Source of the DNA: Chara braunii
Lineage: Eukaryota; Streptophyta; Charophyceae; Charales; Characeae
Direction of reading: 5' to 3'
Length of the DNA: 39,213 nucleotides
Assembly (NCBI GenBank): GCA_003427395.1
Contig: BFEA01000110.1
Coordinates: forward strand, 2,256,800 to 2,296,012
The position numbers were made by a program, and so were the translations under genes. Below the pieces are notes generated by a model that made no database searches, was not told the DNA's origin, and was given only the letters and a program-made list of their open reading frames with translations. This document shows, one piece after another, positions 1 through 10,533 of the stretch. Numbering within the stretch: position 1 is the first letter of the stretch; every line of letters begins with the position of its first letter.

Positions 1-75
1 GGTGTTCGGCCCCCGAATGGGACCCCGAACGCCCGAACGTTTGGGGGCCAGCCGGGGGGCCCCTGAACGTTCGGT
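1..75. repeat. GC-rich segment with repeated CCGAACGTT motif
   Basis: Variants of CCGAACGTT recur near 34-42 and 63-73 and again near 593-602. The motif is partly palindromic (CGAACGTTCG at 64-73). The segment is too short to assign to a known element and may be the end of a repeat entering the window. Confidence 0.35.
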
Positions 76-81
76 CATTTA

Positions 82-212
<131 letters not shown>

Positions 213-755
213 TTGAGTACCCGACTGTGCAGGCCCGCCCGGATATGAAAAGCTTCATAGAATAAAATGTCAAAGTTGTGTTTATTTTGAATGTTCCACC
301 GACAGAGTACCTTGTAGAGGTAGTATACATAGGTTTTGAAGGACGGGAATGGGGGGTATACATGAATTTTAAAAGAGGTTGAAAGAGGTTTGGACTTCCA
401 AGGGGTATGTTTTTGTTTGATTTTTTATTTTTATTTTTTATTTACTAGTTTATAAGAAATTTGTATTTAACCCTCGACGAAAAGCTGGTTGCACTGCAAT
501 TCTGGACAACATTTTTTCTTACATAAATTTTTGCTTTTGTCATGAAATTTTAAGGCCCCACCGAAGTTACCATCAATTTATTGAATATAATGCCCGAACG
601 TTATATTCATATGCAACCCTCATACGTTATTTTCGGGTGAAGACGATAGCAGGGGCTTAGTTTAGAATCCTAGTACAATGTGATATCAATGACATACTTC
701 TTGCCATTGGATCTAACACATCCGATGTCCGTGCATAGGGGCTTTAAAAAAACTA
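213..755. other. Unassigned AT-rich DNA
   Basis: No convincing open frame, RNA gene or known repeat was seen. A T-rich stretch lies at about 415-445 and the CCGAACGTT motif recurs near 593. Confidence 0.5.
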
Positions 756-756
756 G

Positions 757-960
757 TTGTGCAACCGATTAGCTTAGTGGGCAGGGCACTGGTTGTGGGT
801 TCAAAAACCTGCGACCTCATACATGGACACTGGTGGGTGTTGACCTATGCACGACTGTACACACCAATCCTTTAGGGGTAGGTGTATGACAATGATTATA
901 GACATTGTCTGCACCACCAAGGGATTAGTCAAAGATTGTTGTATTCCGGGTCTTGACAAT
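757..960 (+). mobile_element. tRNA-derived SINE-like unit
   Basis: An A-box-like TAGCTTAGTGG at 770-780 and a B-box-like GGTTCAAAAAC at 798-808 are correctly ordered, about 28 bp apart, as in an internal RNA polymerase III promoter. No cloverleaf with paired acceptor arms is evident, so this is a SINE head or a tRNA pseudogene rather than a working tRNA. The non-tRNA tail contains a small hairpin (GACAATG/CATTGTC arms near 888-908). The 3' limit is a guess; no A-rich tail or target duplication was identified. Confidence 0.55.
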
Positions 961-2018
961 GCGTGGGTTGCCTGAGGACGTTGGCCATAGATTGCTCTTA
1001 CGATTTCTCCAGTCTGGCATATTGCACATTGGTATCATCTAAGATTGTTGCAGATACGGTAGAGAACACCTATTACATAATGATGAACATGGTTCAAGTC
1101 TGGCTTGGGACTTTGGTGAGAGTTTCTAGCACAGATAGGCTTATCATACACATAATTGTACAACTCTTACATAACACACTTACATCACCTTTAGCACATG
1201 TATACAAGACCTACGAGCATAAACATAGCCTACATGCACATAAAAGGCTGGTACAATCGTAATATTGATTAGACATGGTAAACGATGCCTGAAGTGAGAT
1301 GATGGGGGGTTGGCGTAGGGAAGCATGGTTGTGTTCCTGTCAAGAATGTATAAAACTGTCGAGTGAGTTAGTACAATTGTAATAGTGATCAGGCAAGAGC
1401 TAGATGATGCCTTAGTAGGACTTGTGGGTCACGGTTGGATAGACCCGTACATGGCGGTGGCCTTGCTAAGGACGTAGATAGAACAATAAACTCTACTAAC
1501 ACACACAACCTACGGGCACAACACATAGGGCGCAATACACAACCTACGGGCAAACACATTGGCTACAATTCCAAATGGGGGTGGGATAGGTACCCGGTCC
1601 TAGCTAGGGGTGTCATAGACTAGATCTGGGGCCTGGGGGGGCTATCAGACACATTCGGTAATATGCTCGCTGGGGCTAGGGGAGTACGTGGGGCCGATAA
1701 AAAACATTGCTTGAACGTGATGTCTGAAATATCCCTGTGACAAGGCTTGCCTGATCATGCTTCAACCAGGGTCGGGTGGTATATCTGCTTAGCCCTGGTG
1801 CCTATAACTGTTGTCTGGTCCAAGTTACTTAGAGGGGTGATCATCATGACTGATTAACACTGAGGTAGGATAGTGGGAATAAAGGTACGCTGGGTGAATT
1901 GACTAGAGGGTGGGTAGGGAGGCAGTCTCACAGCTAAAAATTGTTAGGACATTAAATGGTTGACTGATGACTTCGACCACTGTAAGTCTGGTACCTGACC
2001 TCTATAACAACCTTGGCT
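961..2018. other. Unassigned DNA with a degenerate local duplication
   Basis: No gene was recognised. A block near 1250-1300 is repeated imperfectly near 1370-1425; both carry GTACAAT(C/T)GTAAT followed by a GATGCCT core. CACAACCTACGGGCA also occurs twice close together (about 1504-1518 and 1539-1553). Short frames here show no family resemblance. Confidence 0.45.
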
Positions 2019-2042
2019 TAAAAAAAAAAAGAAAAAAAAAAG
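2019..2042. repeat. A-rich tract
   Basis: Two runs of A are separated by single G residues. It could be a decayed poly(A) tail of a retroposed sequence ending here, but no upstream retroposon was identified. Confidence 0.6.
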
Positions 2043-3625
2043 GAACAGTCTCTTGACACTGGCAGTGCCTACACCATCCTTTCCCCCCCCAAATGCCCAA
2101 GATCCTTGTTTCTAGCCTAGGACGCAGTACACTAGAAACGAGGACCCCCTCGTTTTCTTCGTTTTGTTTACACAGCCTCTGAAGAAATTTGTAGTTGTGA
2201 AGGCGCTTATGGAGCCTGCGGGAAGTTGACCTGCCTTGGAGTGACCTAAAGTAAGTGTTGATTGTTGTGTGTGTGGTGTGGTGTTGTTTGTGTTGTGTGA
2301 GTTCAAGGACGCTACAACCCTGGGGGTGGACTGGATATCAAAATCGGTATGAATGCAGTTTTGATAACACCTCCAAGGGTTGTAGTGGTTATGAGACTTC
2401 GTTCCTATCGCTGAAGGTGTCAGTTTGAGCCCGTGCATGTACAACGTGGCCAAATTCCCTAAAGCACATTAATTAGTAACTACTGTTAGTTGTCAGATAT
2501 AACTATCCCATCTCTCTTTACCTTTTCTCTCTCCTTAAGCAATTGACATTAGATATTTTCGGGCAGCGTATGAATCTAACGGTCGCAGAAAAGAGTTGTT
2601 TATTTCCTTGTTTGGTGGTCTGGCTGTTGCATGAGTCCAAAACTAAACAAATCACCTGCTAGTGGGACTTAACCCCTGATCATCTCTGATTTGATCATTC
2701 GACAGAGGATTGAAACACAAACGAATAAAAAAAAATGGGGTTGAAAAGCCTCTTGACTATAGGAAAGACACAAACACACACACACTCAATACATAATTTT
2801 TTTTTGGGGGGGGGAATACCCATAAAAATTTCAGCGGTTAGGCATCTGTGTGATGGGCTTGTTTCTTGGACTTATTGCCTTTTTTGTGATGAATGTGAAT
2901 TACTATGAGCTAGATAGTCAACTAGGGTAGCGAGGTTGGTGTTGACAACCGAGGCCCGATAACAGTTTGGGGGTTGTTCGACGTGCTGATGACTGTGGCA
3001 TGGGTACCTTCGAGGGATAATAATCAACATAAACAACGAGCACAATAGACATACATAGTTGCAGAGTGTGGGGTACTAGCGACGGGGAACACATAGAGTC
3101 TACTTAGAGGGCTTGTGGTTCAATAGCTTACACCTGGCGTCCAAAGTAGTCGTGCAACGGGGCTCGTTCAACTCTACTTCCACTGTGGGTTGGATAAGGT
3201 AAGGGGCTTTGTTTCACTCTGGTATCTACAACTACGCTTTGTGTGCTACTCAAGTCAAGGCCTGCTCGTGCTACTCACAACTGGGGGTGTTTTGAAATGC
3301 TAAGACTTTATCCCCTGTTGCAAGTGGGGACTGACTTAGCATTCAGTGTTATCGCCTGCACCTGACCCTGATCACAAGTGGTTGGAGGGGACCCCCACTT
3401 TCAACACCTTGGTTAACATGTTCAAAACAGATATTAGGGTTCGGGGTCAAATTTTATATTTTTTTGTCGCAGGTACCTTGAGGGCAGTGGTTGGTGCCCA
3501 CCTCAGGGTATCCGTTGTCAGTTTGTCATTGATGCTTAACCACAACCGGGGTTAAGATGGATTATCAGTTATAATGTAATCAGTAATGGGATTCTGCAAA
3601 CTCTTGAGGGCTCAACATCCTTATG
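2043..3625. other. Unassigned DNA
   Basis: No coding family, RNA gene or mobile element was recognised. Minor low-complexity spots are a GT-rich stretch near 2258-2300 and a T-run followed by a G-run near 2797-2815. Confidence 0.45.
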
Positions 3626-3714
3626 AGTCGGTGAAAAATCCCACGAAACGGTTTGTCACAACCCCTCGTTTGTTGTCCTCTTCTCCCTCTCTGCCAAAGA
3701 TTTACTGAGCAACT
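3626..3714 (-). other. Exon-like dispersed module Y, copy 2
   Basis: On the minus strand this begins just after an acceptor-like CAAACAG and resembles the module at 14388-14572. Shared positions include the acceptor, the first two codons (S, C) and a block reading R-R-G-Q-x-T-R-G-x-D-K in the same frame. Upstream on the minus strand lies an AT microsatellite where the other copy has a CT-rich tract. No donor matching that of the other copy is evident, so this copy is probably a truncated pseudo-exon or the module is a non-coding repeat. Confidence 0.5.
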
Positions 3715-3722
3715 CTGTTTGA

Positions 3723-3752
3723 CGATATATATATATATATATATATACATAT
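3723..3752. repeat. (AT)n microsatellite
   Basis: An alternating AT run lies immediately next to exon-like module Y copy 2. Confidence 0.95.
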
Positions 3753-4585
3753 ACTGGTCCGTTTTTGTTTTGGTTCAAAGTTGATTTGTACCAAATTTGG
3801 TCTCATTTCGAGTATTGGAAATTCCTCTGCTGAGATTTTTGAAATTTCTAAAGATTTTTGAAATTGAAATGTTGGCGAAATTTGCATTTGAGTGCACTTT
3901 TGCCTTGCTGTTTTATAGGCTTAATTTTTTTTTTTTTGCAATTAGTTAGTATGGTCTCCACTATATGAATTGGTGGTAAGTCTGGTTAAAATAATTATTG
4001 GGTTCTATTATAAATGGAATGACAAATTGTCTCAAAATTTAGGCCACCCTAATTAAAGTTGGACTAACCAGGTGTGTTTCTTTCGAACAAAAGAGAAATG
4101 CAAGACCAATGTGTTGTATACTAGGAAATGCATGAACCTTACATTAATGGAGAGACATTTGCAAAGAACAACGGGAATGCATAGAGTAGCAATCGGAGGG
4201 CTATGCCAAAATGTGCACTGCACAATCATCATAGCAAAAACTGTCTCCTAGTAGTCGAAAATAATCAGAGACACCATCCGAGGCTAAAAAATAAAATAAA
4301 AAAATCAGACAAAGGTCCTCCAATCCAAGTAGGTAGTCATTCTCCTAACCTAGTGAAACCTCTCTCGGACCTCCCTGGGCCTGCACAGGATCGGACAACG
4401 ACCTAAAATCCACCCACTCCTAGCATACAAGGTTTCTTCAGGATAATGTCAAAATTATGGGCAAGCAGAAGGGAGATGGACACAGGACAGGAACAACCGT
4501 TGGCCCAAGGAAGAGCATGCAACGAAGGATACTAGATGAAACTTTTGAAAACTTAGCGGGAAATCTTCCCAGCGAAGGTCAAAAC
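3753..4585. other. Unassigned DNA
   Basis: No gene or element was recognised. It is AT-rich up to about 4300 and more balanced afterwards. Confidence 0.45.
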
Positions 4586-4587
4586 CC

Positions 4588-4876
4588 CTTTCACCAAAGA
4601 GGAGGTGCTCGTGCAACCTCTATTGTGTAAACAATGACAATTGGGAACTATACAAAAGCCCTGGACCCTGGCGGCCCGAGATGATCGTTCAGACTCTTGG
4701 GTGGAGAAGGACATCTGGCAAAAACCCTTGCCACCAGAGAGGAGGTGCTCAGGCAACCTCTATTATGCAAACAATAATTACTGGGCACTTCAGAAAATCC
4801 CTCGACCCTATCGGCCCGAGATGGTCGCTCGGGCGGCTCGGCCTCTTGGGTAAAGAAGGGCATATGGCAGATAAAG
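4588..4876. repeat. Tandem duplication, period about 140 bp
   Basis: Two copies begin near 4589 and 4729. The anchor GAGGAGGTGCTC starts 140 bp apart (blocks at 4599-4610 and 4739-4750), and CGGCCCGAGATG occurs once in each unit. The copies have diverged by substitutions and small indels, so the duplication is not recent. Overlapping short frames on both strands follow from the repeat and are not called as genes. Confidence 0.85.
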
Positions 4877-5069
4877 CACCTTTGACACACAAAACAAAAC
4901 CCCTAGAAGACCTGACCTGAGATGCGAGAACACTTGAACATGAAGGAGTGCCACATCCTGCAACAGAACCTCGATCACCTGCTTTGTTTCATCCCCCCAA
5001 CCTGGAAAACACTCCTTTCTATGCCGCCCACTTGGGCGTCAGGGAGATTCACAGCCTGTAGGGTTGCGT
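4877..5069. other. Unassigned spacer
   Basis: No feature was recognised. In minus-strand terms this is the DNA directly downstream of the LTR-like repeat, and no primer-binding-site-like TGG sequence is found at its edge. Confidence 0.4.
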
Positions 5070-6145
5070 TGTCGAGCGCTTCGGTCCGGCACCGCACAAA
5101 ACGGGGCAGGACCCTCCCGACCGCGTCACGCAGGAGTCGGTTTGATCCTCATCGTGAATACACATGGAGCTTCCACAAGCCGCTCCGGCCGAGTGCGCGA
5201 GCCATACCTCTTGCGAGCCCCTACGACAGGATAGGGTCTATATGAGGCACGACCTACCTTCACCTTACGGGAGTTGTCACCTCCCTTCGGTGGGCGTATC
5301 CCCGTCGAGCTACCAGTCCACATTACGAAAGTTAATCAGCTGCAATCACAGAGGTGAATCAGCCGAGGGCGTTTCTCGTTCGCTGTAGCATAGGGGGCAC
5401 GCGCGGTTTTACGCCTCTATTGGACCCGCAAGTGAACCGACATCTTGGGGGCTGAGGTCCCAAGTGTGACTCGTCGTCGATCGACTTGGACATATCCCAC
5501 ACACCACGCACACACCACTCTAAGGACATAAAAGTTTACACTACCATACACAGGCACACATAAGGAACGACACAGAACAAACAACGTGACAACACTTCTA
5601 GTCCCTTAGTAGCCATCCCATAACTCTCCGATGTGGAAATCGGATAGGTGTCTCGCACGAGACTTAGTATAAAACCGCGATGATTCAAAGTCTTCCCGTA
5701 TCGACTATCAATGAATGAATACGCAAGCAGTCGCAATGATGATGTACTATGTAGTACCCATAATCAGGCGGTCCTTCGTGGATCCGAGTACTACCGCTTA
5801 TGGCACTCAAGTATCAAACTCGAAGTATCGTGAGGGTCTACCCCTTCACGATATTGCATGGCTGAAGGAACAGCCGTGCGGCCTTCGCGACACCTCCGAC
5901 CTTTAGGCTGAGTGTCCCGGCAGGTAGGGCAAATAGACTCTGCGTGGGGGGTGATCCCTTCTATGCAGGGTCTAGGGCCCGGGATGTCATGGAAAAGGAC
6001 CTTGAATCTAGGTCCAGGACTAACGTCCGACTAAGAAGTTTTTAAAAAACATACAATAAATAGAGGGGTTTTCTTTCCTTCTCTAATCTCAATCTCAATT
6101 AGACCTTTAAGCGTAGAGCCCCTCGGGCCACGCGGACTCCCAACA
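5070..6145 (-). mobile_element. LTR-like repeat, minus strand
   Basis: Read on the minus strand, the last ~345 bp (5415 down to 5070) align with 38349-38669 on the plus strand. Shared blocks include ACCGCGCGT, ATGCTACAGCGA, ACCGAAGGG followed by GGTGACA, and TCCTGCGTGAC. Both end in a GCG-rich GACA, and TCCTGCGTGAC also lies just before the primer-binding site at 24689, as expected for the 3' part of an LTR. The 5' limit (TGTTG at 6145) is inferred from the usual TG start and a size similar to the other copy. No target duplication matches these limits, so boundaries are provisional. It may be a solo LTR or the 3' LTR of a minus-strand element. Confidence 0.55.
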
Positions 6146-6842
6146 TACATATATACATAAATATATGTAAAGGAGGTATAAGTATGTGACGACCACTTCT
6201 CACAATCACAGTGGGACTCCTCGTAGCCATATATATGTGTGTGATCGCAGACAGTCAAATTCAAAATCCGAACGATAGAGCATACCTGCAATCACATCAA
6301 AGAGTCAAGCTCAAGTTCAGGCACTACACGAAGTCAACTTCAACCAATCTCTATACTCATACCCCTTGTTTTAGTCATGCAAGCCCCAACCTTTGTCCAA
6401 CCTTCAATAATCAAATACTCAGTACCTTTGTTAAATTGCCATTCAATAAAAGTCCGGGTGAAAACCTTAATAAAACAACAAAAATCACCCGAGCTAAATC
6501 CTTTTAGATTGAGTATTGAGGATGAATTGGAGTTGAGTCGTAGGCCGACGAATTGGCAACCGACCTGTTATCAGTGATAAAAGAAGGTGATCCTTGTAGA
6601 ATCAAACTAAATCTAGTCCTGATTTCGAATCAAACATTCAAAAGGACCTGTAACACAAGAAAAACCAATCCCGAAGCTAAATCTATGAGTCCAAATCGAG
6701 AGTAATCTCTATACCATGCTTTCACCAAGAATCATTCTACTTAATTAATCATGAGTCTACCCCTAATTCAGTGCCTAATGAAAAGGTAGACCTTTGACAA
6801 AATCTTCTCTATACAGAGTGGATTGCAAAAACTGTCACCTGT
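6146..6842. other. Unassigned AT-rich DNA
   Basis: No gene was seen. If the adjacent LTR-like repeat is a minus-strand 3' LTR, this would be the 3' internal region of that element, but no polypurine tract is obvious. Confidence 0.35.
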
Positions 6843-7400
6843 CAAAGTATAATATAACTCCTCTAAACTAAGAAAATTTCGGCAGCGCTTCCCGTATGAA
6901 AAGTGTTTTTCCAGAATTTATAATAACTGAAATACGAAAACAAAATCCGAACTTTAATTCTGGAAAGCCAAATTTTGTTTAATTCTCCGAATTAGTAAAA
7001 GTTTGGGCAGTATCTCCTTTAGAAAGGTAGACTTCCCAAATTTGTACTAAATCAGATAGGAACTCGGAAGCTAGGCTTGAGTTCGGCTTCAAGACAAAGT
7101 TCAACTGACCCCTTAGATTTATAAAAATTTCGACAGCACTTCCCGTTGAGAAAGTGTTATTCCAAGATTTATACAGAGCTAAGTTCAGAATTTAAACTCC
7201 CTGAATTAGCAAAAATTCGGGCAGCACTCCCTGAATTAGCAAAAATTTGGGCAGCACTCCCTTTAGAAAAGGATACTCTTCGGATTTTTACTAAGCCATT
7301 TATAAAGGTCAGACAAACTGAACTTTAGAAAGACAAAATCTGACTAACTCCTTGGTTTTGTAGAAATTTCGGCAGCGCTTCCCGTAGAGAAAGTAGCTTA
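6843..7400. repeat. Array of GGCAGC-type repeats with small hairpins
   Basis: About six degenerate units share the core AATTTCGGCAGCGCTTCCC or variants, near 6875, 6998, 7127, 7206, 7237 and 7365. Most are followed by short complementary arms, for example CACTT...AAGTG near 7138-7157 and CGCTT...AAGTG near 6886-6905, where a G-T pair replaces A-T. A 31-bp stretch is locally duplicated at about 7199-7261. Function is unknown; it is adjacent to the hairpin array at 7700-8430. Confidence 0.7.
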
Positions 7401-7699
7401 CTAAAATTTATACAAAGCCAAGTATAACAAATGATCCCAGAAAATACGAGAATTGATCTAAATAAAAAAACTTAGCCCAAAAAATGCAGGAATTGAAGCT
7501 AACTCCTATGACTCTAGCACGTGACGAACAACTAAAGCAACTACCTATCAATTGAAACTTATCTAAGTTGTGATCTCACTCAGCCACATGCACGCCAAAC
7601 CACAAAGGTAAGTACTCTTACCAAGCCCAAAACCAACCTTATCAAACAATAGTTCATGATCTGTCAATGATTTACCCCCTTTATACCCAGCTTACATAA
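7401..7699. other. Unassigned AT-rich spacer between two repeat arrays
   Basis: Nothing was recognised. Confidence 0.4.
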
Positions 7700-8430
7700 G
7701 GCATAAAGCTAAACCACCCAATCTTATGGAAACCTGTCTAGCTCAACCATAAAATTTACACAAACACGAGGCACTATAACTTTTTTCTTCTTTGGACATA
7801 TGACTAGGTTAGCCAGCCTAGTCGCCCTGGACCATTTAAGTATCCAAGTTATATGTCTGCACTTTGTCTTTTTAGGCAACATATGACTGAACCGATCATC
7901 TTAGATCAAGATTCAGTCCGTCCCTTCTTACCACAATTTGTATTCTTAATTCATACTCTCTTTAGTTGGTGATAAAATATAGTCAGACCATCCAATCTTA
8001 TGGAAAAATGTCTGACTAGCCTGTTCATAAGTATGTAGTATAAGATATAAACAAATTTAACCCTTTGGTTCCGGCATGTGCGCGGCTCCAGACTAAACCA
8101 CCCAATCTTATGGAAACCTGTCCAGTCCTTTGTCTGAATTCCTCCCTCAGAAATAAAGCAAAAGAAAGTTAAGGTCATCCAATCTTATGGAACATGCCTA
8201 ACTCTCCTTCAGAAACTATAAAACATAAGAAACCCCAAAGAAAACAAGGCAACCAGACCATCCAATCTTATGGAAAAATGCTTGATCCCTGAAAATCAAG
8301 CATAGACAGCCCTCGCAAGTCAAAGCAACCAGACCACCCAATCTTATGAGAACTTGTCTGGTCCTTCAGGCAATCAAAAATAAACATAGCACTTGGCCCT
8401 CCAATCTTATGGAGACTCTCTCGGCCTTTG
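7700..8430. repeat. Array of seven hairpin units with CCAATCTTATG core
   Basis: The core CCAATCTTATG occurs seven times, in units 60-270 bp apart; six are exact, and the sixth has A for G in the base that follows. Flanking arms differ between units but stay self-complementary: 7707-7711/7739-7743 (AGCTA/TAGCT), 7980-7988/8010-8018 (9 bp), 8091-8094/8124-8127 (GACT/AGTC), 8167-8174/8197-8203 (7 pairs, one bulge), 8328-8334/8356-8362 (7 bp), 8395-8398/8423-8426 (GGCC). Unit five has only a weak arm. A conserved loop with covarying stems suggests folding matters, in RNA or single-stranded DNA. No known family was recognised. Confidence 0.75.
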
Positions 8431-8639
8431 GTTGACCCAGTCAAACATGCAATACTTCCTACCTCTCACATTCCCCCAAATGCAATCCCACAATCTGCTT
8501 TCAGTCAAACCAACAAAATTGAAACTGCAACTTGCACAATCATTCTTTTAATTAAGTCTGGTTTGTCTTGAAAGTCAAACGTAAAAGTCAAAGTAGGGGG
8601 ACAAGCAACATACTCAGTCAAATATAACAAGAAATACGG

Positions 8640-8860
8640 TTAGGGGTTGTATTGGGTTTATAGAAGGAGAGCAATGGTTACCTTTCAATTCCTTACCTCC
8701 AGAACTCCTCCTGAGTTCCGACAGAGCTCCCACAATCGCTGGGTTGACTCCCCACAGAGTCTTGCTGCGGTCCTCGGGTTGCAATCCCGCCTGCCGCCTT
8801 CCTCTCAGAACAAGACTAGACCGAGAGTAAGAAAGATAGAATGAGGGGTTTGAGACTCTC
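8640..8860 (-). other. Exon-like dispersed module Z, copy 1
   Basis: On the minus strand this resembles 35640-35770 on the plus strand. The shared stretch reads S-D-C-G-x-S-x-G-x-Q-E-E-x-W-R in one frame in both copies, with AGCGATTGTGGGA identical. Copy 1 ends at a donor-like GAG|GTAAGG (about 8690-8696). A pyrimidine-rich stretch ending in TAG upstream on the minus strand could be an acceptor. It may be an exon of a repeated gene or part of a mobile element; the function is unrecognised. Confidence 0.5.
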
Positions 8861-9409
8861 GAGATACAGGAGGGGGACAAACTCAAGAGGGCCTTGTTAT
8901 CTTCCAACGCCTGAGGGCCCCGCAATGGCAGCCAAGACACGTAGCAGCTTGGTCAAAACTGAAGTCAAGCTGCCGAAGTCAACCCTCTGACAACTTCTTA
9001 GTTCACAACAATAACCCCTTTCGCAAGCCTGATCATACCACCTAATCCCATTACCTCAATCTCAGACAGCACCGCCGTGCTCAATAGTACACACCTCCCT
9101 CACACTTTATCAGAACGTTGGCGACACGTAGCAATACTTAGCAAAGTGTAGCCTGCTCAGCCAACCGAGGTTAGATTGCCAACTATTGGTTCGCTGACAA
9201 ATCTCCTGCTTGCAGCATAGCTGCACCAGTTAATAGCTAAGTGTCCTCGCAGCCCGACCTCCTAGCGTGCTCTTGTTGATGAGATAGCCAATGCGTTGGC
9301 TATCAACCAAGTCTTCGAGCTGACGTCTGGTCCTTACTACTTATGCCGACGGACATGACCAACGTCCCAGATCAACATGTAAGTTAGCACCCTCGCAGGT
9401 GGGCTGCTG
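8861..9409. other. Unassigned DNA upstream of RT remnant
   Basis: If the following pol remnant was once complete, gag, protease and the RT N-terminus would lie here. No matching frame was recognised, so the element is 5' truncated or decayed beyond recognition by eye. Confidence 0.4.
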
Positions 9410-10533
9410 TTGTTGCTTCGCTCATCCAGCAAAGCGACTCCCTGGCCAGCAGACAAACTTCCTGCTGCGTGGCCGACTTTTTTGCTTATGCAGGGATGTA
9501 CGTACTTTACCGAGATAGACTTGAAATCTGACTACTATCAGATTGCCATTAGACCGGAAGACCAGCACAAAACCACATTTCAGACCAGGTACGGTCTGTA
9601 TGAGTTTGTGGTGATGCCCTTCGGACTTTGCAATGCGCCGGGTACATTCCAACATGCCATGAATATGATTTTTCATGACTACTTGGATAAGTTTATTGCC
9701 ATGTACCTTGATGACATTCTTATCTTTAGTAAGACTTTCAAGGAACATGCCCAAGATATAGATAAATTACTTTTTCTCCTATGGCATCACAAGTATAAGA
9801 TAAACTTAGAGAAATGCGAGTTCGGTCACACTATAATCTTGTACTTGGGTTTTCGCGGAAGGGATTAGGCCTGAAGATGCGAAGGTAGCTAGCATTCGAG
9901 ACTGGCCACGACCCTAGTCTATGACTGAGGTCAGATCATTCTTGGGGATGTGTGGTAATTGTGGTTATTATCGTAATTTGTAAATAACTATAGTACCATT
10001 GTCTCTCCCTTAACTAATCTAACGCGCTTTGACACTCCATGAGAATGGGCAAACATATGTGAGGCTAGTTTCAAGAGACTGAAGTATGCCCTCACACATC
10101 ATGAGGTTCTCATGGTCCCCGTTCCTGAAAGGTCATTCGTTGTGACCACGGATGCAAGTCAGTATGACATTGGCGTAATGTTGGCACAATAAGAAGGGAA
10201 GAAGTTGAGGCTAGTCGAGTACATGAGCAAAAAAATGTCATCCAAGAAATTTGCCCCACCTACGAGAGGGAACTCAACGCCCTCTACGAGGCACTTGTCC
10301 ACTAGACACACTAATATCTGTTGGGAAGGTTTTTTATCTAAGGACTGACCATCTGACACTCAAGTGGATCAAGACACAACTTGTTCTTTTTGATGCACTC
10401 TAACGCTGGATTGAAGTCATAGATCAACATAACTTCAAGCTAGATTATGTAAAAGTAGAGTATACTAAGGTTGCTGATGAGCTATGACGTAGGGCAGACT
10501 ACCTAGGTGCGCTGATTACCGAGTTTGACTTAT
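9410..10533 (+). pseudogene. Ty3/gypsy (chromovirus-type) RT-RNase H remnant
   Basis: The frame 9410-9868 encodes the RT palm: YFTEIDLKSDYYQI carries the first catalytic Asp, then MPFGLCNAPGTFQ and the active-site YLDDILIF. A frameshift near 9850 moves the reading to another frame containing the connection region (PEDAKVASIRDWPRP, then RSFLGMCGN). RNase H signatures follow, split by stops and at least two frame changes: TTDASQYDIGVML, YERELNALYEAL, LRTDHLTLKWI and, near the end, KVADEL. No integrase was recognised downstream. The lineage differs from the element at 24.6-33.3 kb, whose RT has a distinct PQG/YIDD signature. The remnant cannot encode an active enzyme. Confidence 0.92.

Noticed and set aside
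7700-8430. CRISPR array
   Set aside because: The conserved core is only 11 bp, spacing varies from about 60 to 270 bp, flanking arms are self-complementary, and the context is eukaryotic with no cas genes.
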